From assembly GCA_963693085.1 (NCBI GenBank), contig OY856409.1, positions 1,537,851,072 to 1,537,915,071 on the forward strand: DNA of 64,000 nucleotides, written 5' to 3'. Shown here one piece after another: positions 22,410 through 34,379 of the stretch. The notes under the pieces are model-generated. The model did not search any database and was not told the DNA's origin. It saw only the letters and a program-made list of their open reading frames with translations. Made by a program: the position numbers and the translations under genes. Within the stretch, counting starts at the first letter, position 1. The number at the start of each line of letters is the position of its first letter. Origin of the DNA: Alisma plantago-aquatica. Taxonomy: Eukaryota; Streptophyta; Magnoliopsida; Alismatales; Alismataceae.

Positions 22410-22536
22410 ATGGCTATCAGTTTAAATAAAATAGTGGGAGTGATAATAATTTAATACCTAATTAATATCATCAAATTTTTTAAATCAAATAAAAAAAGGT
22501 TTTTTGACGAATGAACATTTTCTCTTGTAGAATCAA

Positions 22537-23296
22537 ATGACAAATAAATTTGTATTGAGATTGGTCCAGAAGAAGGATAAAATTGATGAGAGAAATTTCC
22601 ATAATTGGTTGTGGACTTTGAGAAGGGTTCTCAATGAAGTGTGCAAACTCTATGTCCTTGAAAAACTAGTGTCAGAAATACTTGCTGCTGATGCACCTAG
22701 GGCACAAGTGGGTTTCTTACAGGAAGCATGTCAATGATTCCTTAGAGATAAAGTACCTTATGCTTAGATGCATGAAATATGAGTTGCATGAGAAATGTGA
22801 AGGCATGAATGTTCTTGAGATGGTATCACATCTTAAGATAATGACACTTACAAAGAAAGAAAGGGAAGATATCCTGAAGGTGGTGCGTCAGTCAAAGCTG
22901 ACAGAGGAAACCTCAATAGAATAACATGTGCTCAATATGATTATACATGTGTATCGTGTTGAAGAATTGGGATTCACCCTGAGCCAAGAGTTGTCTACTG
23001 ATATGATTCTAAAGACTATGCCGGAATCACATAGATTATTTATTATATGTTATCATGTGAATAATACAACTGGACAGATGTCAGACTTGTTTGCCATGTT
23101 GAATCATGCTAAAGAAAAATTGAAGAAGGACAAGCTTGTGATGGTGATCAACGGATCTGAGTCCAAGGATCAAAGTAAGACCGAGAAGAGTTCTGAGATC
23201 GAGCCTAAATCCAAATCATTGACACTCATGATAATGAGAAAGAAAAGTACAAGAGGAACTCATTCTTTTGTACTTGAAGGCATTCGGGAAGAATAA
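22537..23296 (+). pseudogene. Copia A gag remnant
   Basis: Gag packages the element RNA into virus-like particles in the cytoplasm. The ATG at 22537 follows TTGTAGAATCAA, the same context as the Copia B gag start. The protein has the copia gag pattern with DERNFHNWLWTLRRVL and later LSQELSTDMILKTMPESHR. It is spread over three frames: an early frame to about 22737, a second frame 22682-22924, and a third 22928-23296, so at least two frameshifts or stops are present. No zinc knuckle is visible in this copy. Confidence 0.75.
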
Positions 23297-23339
23297 TATG
23301 GGGATCTCTACTTTAGGTATATACGTTATTGAGATAAAT

Positions 23340-26300
23340 ATATCTACTTCATCATCATGGGTATTAGATATTGGATATGGATCTCACATTTGTTCTCATA
23401 TGTAGGATCTAAACGGACTTAGGCCTTTGGGAAAAGGTGAGGTGGAACTGCGAGTTGCTAATGGCATAAGAGTTGTGGCCAGCGCAATTGGAACCTATAT
23501 CTGCCCACAAGGCTTGTAATAGAGTTAAAGAACTGCCATTATGTACCTACTGTACATTATAAACATCATTTCTGTATCTTTTTTGAACAAGGATGCATTT
23601 GAATTCCATATTAAAAATGGTCAATGTTCTATTTGTAAACATGGGATCTTTTATGACAGTGCCCCAATGCCATATGGTCTTTACTTATTAGATATATAGA
23701 CATATGTATATAATATTAATACCAAAAGGCTAAAATTCAACAACTCAAACAAAAAATACCTTTTACATTGTCGTGTCAGGCACATAAATGAGATTCACAT
23801 ATCTATACTCCATAAAGATGGTTATCTGGACTCATTTAATTTTGAATCAATAGAGACATGTGAATTTTGTTTGTTGGGCAAGGTGACTAAGACCCCTTTA
23901 ACTGGTAACAACGAGAGGGATAGTAATATATTAGGAATCATACATATTGATGTATGTAGACCTTTTAGAACAACTACTAGAGGTCACTATCAGTAATTCA
24001 TTACCTTCACTAATGATTTCAGTAGGTATGACTGTGTTTATTTAATGAAACATAAGTCGGAAACTCTTGATAAATTCAAGGAGTTTATGAATGAAGTATA
24101 AAAACAACTTGGAAAAAGTATTAAGGCACTTCATTCTGATCGAGGTGGAGAAGAATTAAACCAAGATTTTTAGAATTTTCTTAGAGCCCATGGGATTGTA
24201 TCCCTGTGGACTCCACCTGGAACACCTCAACATAATGGTGTATTAGAAGAATGAATCACACATTACCAGATATGGTGCGATGAATGATGAGTTTAGTTGA
24301 GCTTCCTACTACTTTCTTGGGTTATTCTATACATGCTACCACATATACACTAAACCAAGTACCATCTAAATTGGTACAAAAGACACCATATGAGATATGG
24401 AATGGGAAGCGTCCCAAATTGTATTTTATGAGGATTTGGGGGTGCGAAGCTTATGTCAAGAAAATGTTTCATGAAAATCTTGGTCCAAGATATGATAAAT
24501 GTTATTTTGTTGGATATCCTAAATAAACTAGAGGATAATACTTTTATTGCCAATCTGACAACAAAATGTTTGTTTCTAGGGATGTTTCATTCCTTGAGAT
24601 GAATTTCATTTCCAAAGCAATCAGTGTGAGAAAAGAGGATCTCGAAGAGATTCAAGACCAACAAAAAAACATTGAACCGATAGATGAACAAGAGGAACAA
24701 AGAGAATCATGAGATGTTGTGGAGCCTCAAATTTCTCAAGTAACACTAGAACCTTGTAGATCTAATAGGACACACCTTGAGCCTGAAAGATTTGGATATC
24801 TTGTAATTCAGGAAGGCAATGAATTGGTCATAGATGATGAGCCAATATCCTATCAAGATGTTATTGATGGACCAGAGTCTAACAAATGGCTTGTGTCCAT
24901 GAGATCTGAGATGGAATCCAGGTATACCAACAAAGTATGGACTTTTGTGGATCCACCTGAAGAGGTAAAACCCATAGGGTGCAAATGGATCTTCAAGAAG
25001 AAGACCGACATGGATGGTAAATTACAAACCTATCAGATTGGTAGCAAAAGGTTTCAGACAAGTTCAAGGTGTTGACTATGATGATACCTTTTCTCCAGTG
25101 ATCATGGTTGAGTCCATTAGGATCATGGTTGCTATTGCAACTTATCATGACTATGAGATTTGGTAGATGGATGTTAAACTACATTCCTTAACATGAATTT
25201 TCTTGAGGATGTGTACATGACACAACATGTGGGTTTTATAAATCCAAAAGATGCAAAAAAAGTTTGTAAGCTACAAAGGTCAATATATAGATTGATGAAA
25301 GCATATTAGAGCTAGAATCTTCATTTTGGCGAGTCAGTCATAGGGTTTGGCTTTATTGAAAATGAAGATGAAACTTGTGTGTACAAGATGGTTAAGTGGG
25401 AGCATAGTTACATTCCTCATATTGTATGTAGATGACATACTATTGATGGAGAATGACATCCCTACTTTACAAAAGATAAAGACATTGCTTGGAAATACAT
25501 TCTCTGTAAAAGACTTGGAATAAGAATCCTACATATTGGGGATAAAGATCTATAGACATAGATCTAGAAGGCTTCTTAGACTAATTCAGAGAACATGCAT
25601 TGACAAAATGTTGAAGCGATTCAAAGAGAAGAAACCTACCTACATTGCATGGAGTGACCATCTCTAAGATTCAATGTCCCAATTCTTATGAAGAAAGGGA
25701 ACACATGAGTTTGATTCCATATGCCTCAACAATTGGATCAATCATGTATGCAATGTTGTGTACCTGTCCAGACATCTCATATGCCTTGAGCATGATGAGA
25801 AGATATTCGTCAGATCTTAGGTGATGCTCATTGGGCAACCATGAAGATCATCTACAAGTACTTGAGAAGGACTAAGGATCATTTCTTAATCTACGATAGA
25901 GAGGAAGAGTTGGTGCTAAAAGGTTACACCGATGAAAGATTCCAGACTGACAAAAATGATTACAAATCACAATCAAGATTTGTGTTTTGCTTGAACAATA
26001 GAGATGTAAGATGGAAGAGTTCCAAGCAAGGGACACTTGCCAATTCTATAGTAGAGGCCAATTATATTGTTGTTTTGGGTGCAAAAAAGGAGGTTCTAGG
26101 AATCAAGAAATTCAATATAGAACTTGGGGTCATTCCAAGCATCAACGGCACAATCAAGCTATATTGTGACAATAATGGAGATATTCCACAAGCTAAGGAA
26201 CCCATATCACATAAGCACTCAAATCATATGCAAAGGCGGTTCCATATCATATGAGATATTGTACATCAAGGAGATGTAAAGATTTGCAAAGTACCAATTG

Positions 26301-26402
26301 AAAACAATGTTGTTGACCCCTTGACAAAAGTACTTTCACGGCAGAAGCATGACAGTCATGTTAGATCACTTGGAATATCATTCGTGGGTGATTCGCTCTA
26401 AG
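23340..26402 (+). pseudogene. Copia A pol remnant (PR, INT, RT, RNase H)
   Basis: The domain order PR-INT-RT-RH is that of Ty1/copia. Protease: WVLDIGYGSHIC near 23360, where the usual D[TS]G is DIG. Integrase: zinc-binding CEFCLLGK near 23870, catalytic Asp in IHIDVCRPF near 23940, second Asp in LHSDRGGEE near 24130, Glu in GVLEE near 24240. A region near 24284-24526 has VPSKLVQKTPYEIWNGKRPK, typical of copia integrase C-termini. Reverse transcriptase: KPIGCKWIFKKK near 24970 and an intact YVDDILL near 25420. RNase H: 25841-26254 with YLRRTKD and KLYCDNNGD. Stops and frameshifts occur throughout, so no polyprotein can be made. Confidence 0.85.
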
Positions 26403-26416
26403 TTGAAGTGGTATTT

Positions 26417-28551
26417 TGTTAGTATGTATACCTAGAGATCCAATCATATGATGATTGTAATGGCATAATTTGTAATTTATTTGATTAAAAAATAAAGGCA
26501 AGCTTCCAATTTATTATGTTTAATTCAGTTATGAGATAATGATGTAAGATTATAAATGTTTAGAGAATAATATTACTCAATGACGTATGTTTTCAAGTAT
26601 TATCCTTAAGGAATAAGATCATACAAATGTTAAGAGTACATATACATATTCTCATTATGTGCCTGATTGGTTGTTATCGTGGAAGGTTGATAGACAAAAA
26701 TAACACATAAGATCAAAGTGTGAATAGGTTGATGACATAATCTCATCAGTCATGATATGGTAATATCAAATTAATGACACAGATACATGTTAGAGAATAG
26801 TGTATCAGATAGACCCACTGACTGACACATGGAAGCCATCATCATGGAAGTTATATATAGTCATCTCTTATAGTGTTGGTGGTGGTTGTTGTTCTTAGAT
26901 CTGAAATCATTGCACCCATCACATGTCATTGGGTATGCTTTGACATCATCAAACGTAGTCCTGAAACATGGGTTGTTATAAATCTGATGACTGGGTGACT
27001 TTGACACATGGGGATAGATTGTAAATGATAGAAATTGGATTTGTCCCTCCTACAGGATTTTGATGTTCTAAACCCTTGATTAGTGAGACTGAGAAATGCA
27101 TGGCCATGCACATGTGAGTCAGTATGTGATATTGAGCTTACATAAATCTCATCTAGTCTACTCTTGGTTCAAGAAATAGGATTGAATGATGAAGAGGATG
27201 ACTGCTCCATGCCTCGAGTTCAATCTAAACATGAGTGACAAAGGAACTATACAAACATTGCAACATAATACACAGGTTGTAGGTTGAAGTTGTTCTCCAA
27301 CTTTCCATTTTCTGGGTATCAATGATGTGCAACTAGGAAGCACTCATTTCTTGTGTTGTCATAAGTTTTTATGAACATTCACTTCCAACATAATATGGTA
27401 CCTATATGGTCACACACATAGGTCTTGACCTAGAAGAGGAGTTTGATCTTGAATGACATATGCATTAATTGCTAAAATGTTTAGGTAATTGATTCACGCA
27501 ATAAGCAACTTGATTGCACTACCAAATGCATGTCTCATGACATGAGACGACCGTTTAGAGTGCCAAATAGTTGTCTCAAGTCTTACAATGGGTGTTTGGA
27601 GTGTCAGACTAATTCTAGTTGAAATTGGATATGGATTGAACTGACCAGCCTAGCTCAACTCACCAGACGATCATCTGGGTGAGCTAGATGGCCGTCTTGC
27701 ATGGGAAAGATGTCCTAGCTCAGCTGAGGAAAGGTTCTAGATATTTCCAAGTTCATTAAGGTTGCACATTACTTGTTGTTCAAGCAATTAATATGTAATA
27801 TTAATTGGAAATGAATTACCAATTTTGTATGTGATTGGCAAAGTATGAAATGACTATCTCACATGCCAGGCGGCCATTTCAATTGTTGCATGTTAGGAAA
27901 ATTCAAGACCTTCTGGTCCCTTCCACTCCTGCAAAGACTAGGAACCCTGTCCCAAACCCCACATATAAATAGAGGGGTACTGAGGGCTTCCTAGAATAAG
28001 ACACAAAAAATTGATAATCAATTTCTTTGGCAATTGTTGTCTTCTCTGGTTGTAGTATCCATGAGAGCCCAAAAAAGTCCTACCTAACTAAGGAGGGAGG
28101 GCAAGGGAGAGAACACCTGAGATCATTGTTGTGGGAGAGTGAGTTGGTGATTAGTACACCAACAGAAGGGACAACTCCTTCCTGACTATTCTAGTAGGAC
28201 GATAGGAATTCTAGGCGGTCTGTGCGGACTTCTCTTGAGGCAGAAGGCCGTTGTCTGCTGCTAAGGAGGACATCATCAACGAGCAGTTCATGACAATAGG
28301 AGATTTTGTGCAAGACGATGTTTGAGTTTGTTGTCCATGGAGGAGCAGTCAGATGAGTCCCAATGCAATTAGGAGTTAGAGTTTTGCAACGACAATGATG
28401 AGGAGATTTCGTTGTACTTGATCCAGGACTAGGTATATCCTCGAAACCATCCTTTTGGTATTATAGTTATTGAAGCAATCCACTGGTTTTGGAATTATGG
28501 TAGATAAATTTTTTGTTTCCACTACTTGCTCTGTAGCCAAATTTCCCTATA
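26417..28551 (+). repeat. Copia A 3' LTR
   Basis: Begins TGTTAGTATGTATACC just after the RNase H end and a weak purine tract. It aligns from its first base with the Copia B LTRs at 36252 and 44837. Its end, estimated by aligning the terminal AAATTTCCCTATA with CATATTTCTATACA of Copia B, is near 28551; the final CA is mutated. Length is about 2.1 kb, slightly more than the 1.9 kb of Copia B LTRs. Confidence 0.8.
27964..27971 (+). promoter_or_regulatory. Copia A LTR TATA box
   Basis: TATAAATA followed by GAGGGG, conserved in position and context in both LTRs of Copia B (37644 and 46216). It marks the U3/R boundary about 30 bases upstream of presumed initiation. Confidence 0.65.
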
Positions 28552-29012
28552 AGAAGAGCCCTTTGTGCAAGCCTCAACAGTGTGTTCATCTGTCACTTAA
28601 AGACCAGAGGGAGAGGGCTAGCTCCTTCACACTTCGACAATATCCTGCTCTTCCTTAATGCGGTCAACAACTCCATCCAACATTGCAGAGAGGTCCTAGA
28701 CCAGTACTCCCTTGTCTCATGACTACAAATTAACATCAACAAGTCCTTTTTTTATATGCCCCAAACTATGGAGGAGCACACTAGAGCAATCGAGGCTGAA
28801 TTGGGGTTTCCTTTGAGGGAGGAACCTTGCAACTATCTAGGACCCCGCTCTCTCTAGGGTGAGTTACTAATCCTTCCTATGAGACCTTGTTGAAGAAGAT
28901 TGCGACAAGGATAGAGGGATGACAAGGGAGGTTTCTATCAATGGGTGGATGCATCAGGCTCATCAGACATGTTTTGGCATATGTCCTGGTGTACACACTT
29001 GCAGAGGCAAAT
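28552..29012 (+). pseudogene. LINE1 (L1-type) reverse transcriptase, C-terminal part
   Basis: Frames match the thumb-proximal part of plant L1 ORF2: FLNAVNNSIQHCREVLDQYS near 28655, ININKSFFYMPQ, CNYLG, and IEGWQGRFLSMGGCIRLIRHVLA near 28915. The catalytic part lies further 5' and is absent, since Copia A's LTR abuts it. The sequence is cut at 29012 by the solo LTR and resumes at 33688. Stops are present. Confidence 0.75.
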
Positions 29013-30009
29013 TATAACATCCCTGAACTGGCTTTAGGTCTAACCCTATTGCTTTGTCTAAGTACGTTGCTTAAAACTTTAATATAATCCTCTAAGGATT
29101 TTTTTTATCATGTGACACACTTATGTTTCAAGTTTGATCCTGATTGAATGTTGTTTGAGCAATGTTCCCATGTTTTGGACCAAAATGCAAATTATCCAAA
29201 ATAAGGGGTTATATTTCAATATGTCACATGTTGAATGTACCTCGTGTGTTTTAGAATCATAAGAGAGAGAATGATGCAAGGTGGTGGCTTGTGGAAATCC
29301 TAAAATTCCAAGTTTGAACTTATTTGAATAATGTTAGTGCCTTGTGCACCAATTCTGGTACAAATTGTAAATTACTCAAAATGTAGGGTTGATATGAAAA
29401 TTACCACGTCTACTATATCCCTATTCCCTCCTAGTATCATCTATAGGAGAGATAAAGAAGGAGGAACCATGTTTGAATCATTTATTAGTGATGGTATTCT
29501 TGGTGATGAAAATACCAAGAAAGGATGGAATGTGAAATCCTAATTTGAAGTTCGTATCCGGTTGAAGAGTTCATGTGAGATTGCCGATCGACCAAGGATC
29601 CATAGGGTGAGTCTCATATCAGTTTGTGAACTTTTATCCTTGTTCATAACGGGAAAAACACCTCAAGGAGGTGAAGTGTATCGATTTACAACTTCCTTGG
29701 ACAAGTGGTATCGGTTTGTGAATAACGTGGTGATTGAGTTGAGATATCTTATCCAACAAGATAAGTGATGGCCAAAATATCATCTCTAGATTATCCTCAA
29801 GTGTTTTTCATATCAAGATAAATATCAGTTCATGCAAGGACAAGTGTCAACCATGCATGGACACGTGGCATCCAGTAGCTTAAAATGATGACACCTCATA
29901 TACACACATTTTCATGAACCTCAAGCATATATACCCTTCCTTTTGCCTATAAGTGAAATTCTTGAAATTTACCACCCTCTTGCTATTAGATATCATGCAT
30001 ACAATCTTA

Positions 30010-30140
30010 GTATCGTGAATAGGAAGATGGGTATCGTGCATAGAGCTTTGGTATCGGCCATAGCAAGGTGATATCAGCCATAGCAAAGTGGTATCGACCA
30101 AGTGAAGTAATATCAGCCAAGTGAGGGATATCAGCCACAA
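30010..30140 (+). repeat. Array 1 in solo LTR (about 20-bp units)
   Basis: Around six degenerate units of the type GTATCGGCCATAGCAAGGTG. Gypsy C's LTRs carry related GTATCGGCCAAGA units near 48711-48750 and 57383-57420, suggesting a shared ancestral U3 or leader motif. Confidence 0.65.
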
Positions 30141-30479
30141 AGTGGTGATGTATCATGCATAGTATTGAGGATCTCAAGTCTTTAACCTTTGATAAGCTCA
30201 TCTTCAAACTTGGGAATGTGAAGCTTTGACGCTTGAAGCTTTGAAGTTACTCTTGAGGTGGGTTATATAACTTGAACTCAATTATGTTATTATTTACCAT
30301 CAATCTTGCATTAATTAAATGATTTACTTTCAAATAGATTTTTCTTGCATAATTGATGAATCCATGAGATCTAGTAATAACATAGGACTATTGTTCATGA
30401 ACTAGAACAGTAAGAACAAGAGTCTAGAGGTTGATGATGATGACATCATCATGGTTCAACCGATGTTGGATTGAAGCAC

Positions 30480-30965
30480 CTCTAACCTGATATGGTGTTG
30501 AAGGATACACCTATTACCCGATATGATGTTGAAACCCTATATAGTGATGGTTATACACCTATAGAACGATAGGGTGATGAGCATAAACCGTATGCATGAT
30601 ATGGTGACACACACCTAATGAACAATATGTTGATAAGCATAAACCTTTTGCACGATATGGTGACACACACAACCACTAGCATGATATAGTGATGAATTTA
30701 TACCTCATGGATGATATGAGTGACACATACACACACCTTTTTCATGATATGAGGTCAAGTACACAACGTATACCCGATATGGTGTTGAGTATATACCCTA
30801 ACCCGATATGATGTTTAAACTCAACATGGTGTTGTGAAACCCGATATGCAAACCCCTAAGGTTGAGTAATCTAATATGGATTCATGATATGGTGATGAGG
30901 ATACACCTCTATACCCGATATGGAAGCATACCTACAACTCTATACCTGATATGGAGAAAGCACCT
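30480..30965 (+). repeat. Array 2 in solo LTR (CCGATATGG units)
   Basis: Repeated occurrences of CCCGATATGGTGTTGA and CATGATATGGTGA at irregular 30-50 bp intervals, with ACACCT-type spacers. The array is degenerate, so unit number is about twelve by eye. Confidence 0.6.
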
Positions 30966-31436
30966 CAATCCAGTACACTTGATTGAGTGATACATGTAGT
31001 ATGTTATTCAAATGATAATTTAAGACATGAAGGGTTTAATGCATTTTGATAAATATGGGCCAATGTACCTTGAGAGAAGGATTGAGCCAGCCTAATGGAG
31101 TATGATGTAATCGATATCCTAGTGAGGGTGAAAGAGAAACTTATACTTGTTTAATACTCATGTAATGAGTATACATTGATACTCCTAATATGTGTGGAGT
31201 CTGAATTAGGGTTGTGATTCTTGATGAATGTACTTGAAAATCCAAGTTGGCTTATAAAGAGAAACCTTAACCCTAATGTAGGGTAATGATATGATTTGAA
31301 ACTACAATTGGTTAATAAAGGGAAACCCTAACCATATTGAAACCATGCTGGTAGCACGAGATAATGAGCATAGCTAAGCATGAGCTGTGATGTTTCATAT
31401 AATACTGATTATATAGGTCTTATGACCTAGAGATAG

Positions 31437-31985
31437 TTGTTGCCTAGTGAGAGGTGACAAGATTTTTAATGGGCCTTTTGAGCCATGTGAATAGTTGCCT
31501 AGTGAGAGGTGACAAGATTTTAATGGGCCTTGTGAGCCATGTGAATAGTTGTTTCCTGGTGAGAGGTGACAAGATGTTTAATGGGCCTTGTGAGCCATGT
31601 GATTAGTTGTTGCATAGTGAGAGGTGACAAGATGTTTAATGGGCGTTGTGAGCCATGTGAATAGTTGTTTCCTAGTGAGAGGTGACAAGATGTTTAATGG
31701 GCCTTGTGAGCCATGTGAATAGTTGTTGCCTAGTGAGAGGTGACAAGATGTTTAATGGGCCTTGTGATCCATGTGAACAGTTATTGCCTAGTGAGAGGTG
31801 ACAAGATGTTTAATGGGCCTTGTGAGCCATGTGAATAGTTTTTGCCTAGTGAGAGGTGATAAGATGTTCGGTGGGCGTTGTGAGCCATGTGAATAGTTGT
31901 TGCCTAGTGAGATGTGACAAGATTATTAATTGGCCTTGTGAGCAATGTGAATAGTTGTTGCCTAGTGAGAGGGGACAAGATGTTT
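31437..31985 (+). repeat. Array 3 in solo LTR, 58-bp tandem repeat
   Basis: About ten head-to-tail copies of a roughly 58-bp unit containing TGCCTAGTGAGAGGTGACAA and TGGGCCTTGTGAGCCATGTG. Copies start near 31441, 31497, 31552, 31610, 31667, 31727, 31785, 31843, 31901 and 31959. Confidence 0.85.
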
Positions 31986-32349
31986 ATAAAAGTCTCATGT
32001 AAGAAATGGTAATGTTGAAAATAAACTAGGGAAATAGAAACCTAGTAACATCATAATAATAATAAATGGTGATAATAATAATGCAATCTTGTCCATACAT
32101 GCTTTATGCTTATAGACAAATAAGGGCTATAGTGTTTTGAATATTCTTAAATGAAATATGAGTAATACTTGTATTACATAAAGGATGGGAATAGGTATGA
32201 TGGCTTGGCCAAGTTATAATGCCTAGTAAAGGTGATGTGGTATTGAATGATGAATTTAAGGGATTGATATCCCATAATGAAAGTGCAAGGGAAACATAAA
32301 GGTATCCCAACTACTATGGGATCCTTAGAAATATGGGCATGATCTCATA

Positions 32350-32831
32350 GGATTGGTACAATCCAATACCTGGTTGAACTCTCTCAGGATTGGTATAATC
32401 TAATACCTGGTTGTGATCTTACAAGATTGGTACAATCCAATACCTGGCTGAACTCTCTCAGGATTGGTATAATCCAATACTTGGCTGTGATCTTACATGA
32501 TTGATACAATCCATTACCTGGCTGAATTCTCTCAGGATTGGTATAATCCAATACCTGGCTATGATCTTATAGGATTGGTACAATCCAATACCTGGCTGAA
32601 CTCTCTCAGGATTGGTATAATCCAATACCTAGTTGTGATCTTATAGGATTGGTACAATCCAATACCTGGCTGAAATCTCTCAAGATTGGTATAATCCAAT
32701 ACCCGTATGAACTCTCTCAGGATTGGTATAATTGAATACCTAGCTGTAATCTTATAGGAATGGTACAATCCAATACCTGGCCGTAGTCTCACAAGGTTGG
32801 TATAATCCAAAACCTGGATGGAACATAATGA
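32350..32831 (+). repeat. Array 4 in solo LTR, 37-bp tandem repeat
   Basis: Thirteen copies at an almost exact 37-bp period (32350, 32387, 32424, 32461 and so on to about 32795). Each has the imperfect palindrome GGATTGGTACAATCC followed by AATACCTGG. Alternate units share GAACTCTCTC or TGATCTTA spacers, so the array grew as 74-bp dimers. Confidence 0.88.
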
Positions 32832-33191
32832 TGTATATTCACAAGAATTGGTAGAAATCAATATCTAACTAGCAGATTGACTGAGGCCAAAAACTAGAAA
32901 TGAGAATGATTCATGGATATCGTACCATGATAATATTATCACAAGATAAGCTTGATATGTTGGTATAATATGAGAGGTAAATGTTACGCATGTCCTTCAT
33001 ATTCCTTATAAAGTGAATAGATGATTTACTTCTCTATCATAGATAGTTGCAATGGTTTAAGAGATGAAAACGTTCTAATCTTCTTATCAATAGTAATTAA
33101 TCTTGCTTATTACTATAAAAGAACCTCTGCTCAATTTTATATTGTTTACATGTGATAATAACATTGTTGGAAGATAGTTATATCTCTCGTT

Positions 33192-33209
33192 GGGACAATT
33201 GTCTCACCC
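33192..33209 (+). promoter_or_regulatory. Conserved LTR palindrome (solo LTR copy)
   Basis: GGGACAATTGTCTCACCC contains the perfect palindrome GACAATTGTC. Related blocks lie at the equivalent place in both Gypsy C LTRs and in the inverted LTR at the right edge. Function unknown; it may be an RNA hairpin near the R-U5 region. Confidence 0.5.
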
Positions 33210-33687
33210 TGTGGGATCCACATTTTTTTAGGTGGACATGTATGAGGGGGTAGAGACCGTACTGTAGAGGAAGAACAACAACATTAGTGATAGTAGTAAT
33301 AGCTCAAGTTGAGTGTACTGTCTGTCGTGTCTTGTAGATAGAAGTCCTCTATGTCATCTTTGTACTCTGAAGTCCTTGGATTTAGTATGTGATCATTTTA
33401 TGAAAATCTGTGATTTTGGATTGTAAGACTCAAGGTTTTATGTTGCTTCAATATATGTTTTTACAAAGAAACTATTGTATGTTATCCTCGAGATGAGATG
33501 GTACAATGTATGTACAATGTGAACCTTGATGTATATGAAGTTTCATTTCTTTCATAAAGAGTATCAAGGAAATGGATCTCTTTGCAAAATGGTTTTAAAT
33601 TTTAGTGATTTTTTTTTAATCCGCTGCTTATGGTTATTTCGCATAATTAGTGATGATTTGGCTATCAGTTTGGTGATGGTTGTTTCA

Positions 33688-34379
33688 CAAATGTGCACAA
33701 AGTGTTCATCATACATGTGTAGAGGACGATGGTGGGTTTCCTCTAGAATATTTTTGATGGTCAGAGGTGTCGTCATTGGGTGGGATGGGACAAAGTCTCT
33801 TGACTAATAGAGGAAGGAGAAATTGACATACAAAGTTGGAGGGTGTCAATCAAGGATTGTGCCTCAAGGTGGCGTGGTCGGTCCTTTAGGATATCTCAAT
33901 TTGGGAGATCTTCTACCATCATAAATACAATAAAAAAGAGTGAACGCTTGATGTTGATCACCCATCATGGGTCAAGAAGGGATCTTTTTCTACAGTCTAC
34001 TGGAAATGGATCCAGGACTCCTTCCCATGCTCCGTATCTTTTCTAGATGGGAAGTGGGAAGAGGCACACTAACCTTCTAGAATACCCGTTGGTGCGACAC
34101 ACTGATGGTAAACCGTTCTCCCCTAGAGGTAGAAATGTCCCTGGAGATTCACATTAACGATTTTTTCTTGGCTGGTGGTGAATAAGATTGGATCACATTA
34201 CACTCCCTAATCACCAATGATGGAATCACAACCATCCACATCTGGCATCGACTCAGAGAAGCTGAGAGGGATAATATTCTATGGGAGCCATCAATGGACT
34301 GACACTTCAACACCAAAACTGCTAAGCCAGTTAATGGAGTGAGGATTTACTCGATCCCATATGTGAGATGATATGGTAT
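33688..34379 (+). pseudogene. LINE1 ORF2 continuation after solo LTR
   Basis: Following the CAAAT duplication the LINE frame resumes. The segment 33843-34046 and neighbours match, weakly, the L1 region between reverse transcriptase and the zinc-binding end, with stops throughout. The element is interrupted again at 34380 by a hAT-like insertion. Confidence 0.5.

Larger units (their letters stand above)
14640..28551 (+). mobile_element. Copia A: 5'-truncated Ty1/copia retrotransposon
   Basis: A plus-strand copia element with leader, gag, protease, integrase, reverse transcriptase, RNase H and a 3' LTR, homologous along its length to Copia B at 36252-46732. It lacks the 5' LTR and primer-binding site: homology to the Copia B leader begins near 14640, directly against decayed gypsy pol. 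A CACTA transposon (15425-22409) splits the leader. Numerous stops and frameshifts make it inactive. The exact left boundary is estimated from where leader-like motifs start and may be off by some tens of bases. Confidence 0.8.
29013..33687 (+). mobile_element. Solo LTR of a gypsy-type family, 4.68 kb
   Basis: Begins TATAACATCCCTGA (ancestral TGTAACATCC likely) and ends GTTGTTTCA, with a perfect 5-bp target duplication CAAAT at 29008-29012 and 33688-33692. The flanking LINE resumes across it. No primer site, gag or pol is attached, so this is a solo LTR left by LTR-LTR recombination. The last 650 bp match, in reverse, the partial LTR at 63370-64000, and its end region resembles that of Gypsy C's LTR (shared GGGACAAT...ATTGTCTCACCC and TGTACTCTNANGTCCTTGG blocks). 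It contains four tandem arrays. Confidence 0.85.

Noticed and set aside
31437..32831. Regular repeats resembling a CRISPR array
   Set aside because: Units are true tandem repeats without unique spacers, there are no cas genes, and the context is a plant LTR.
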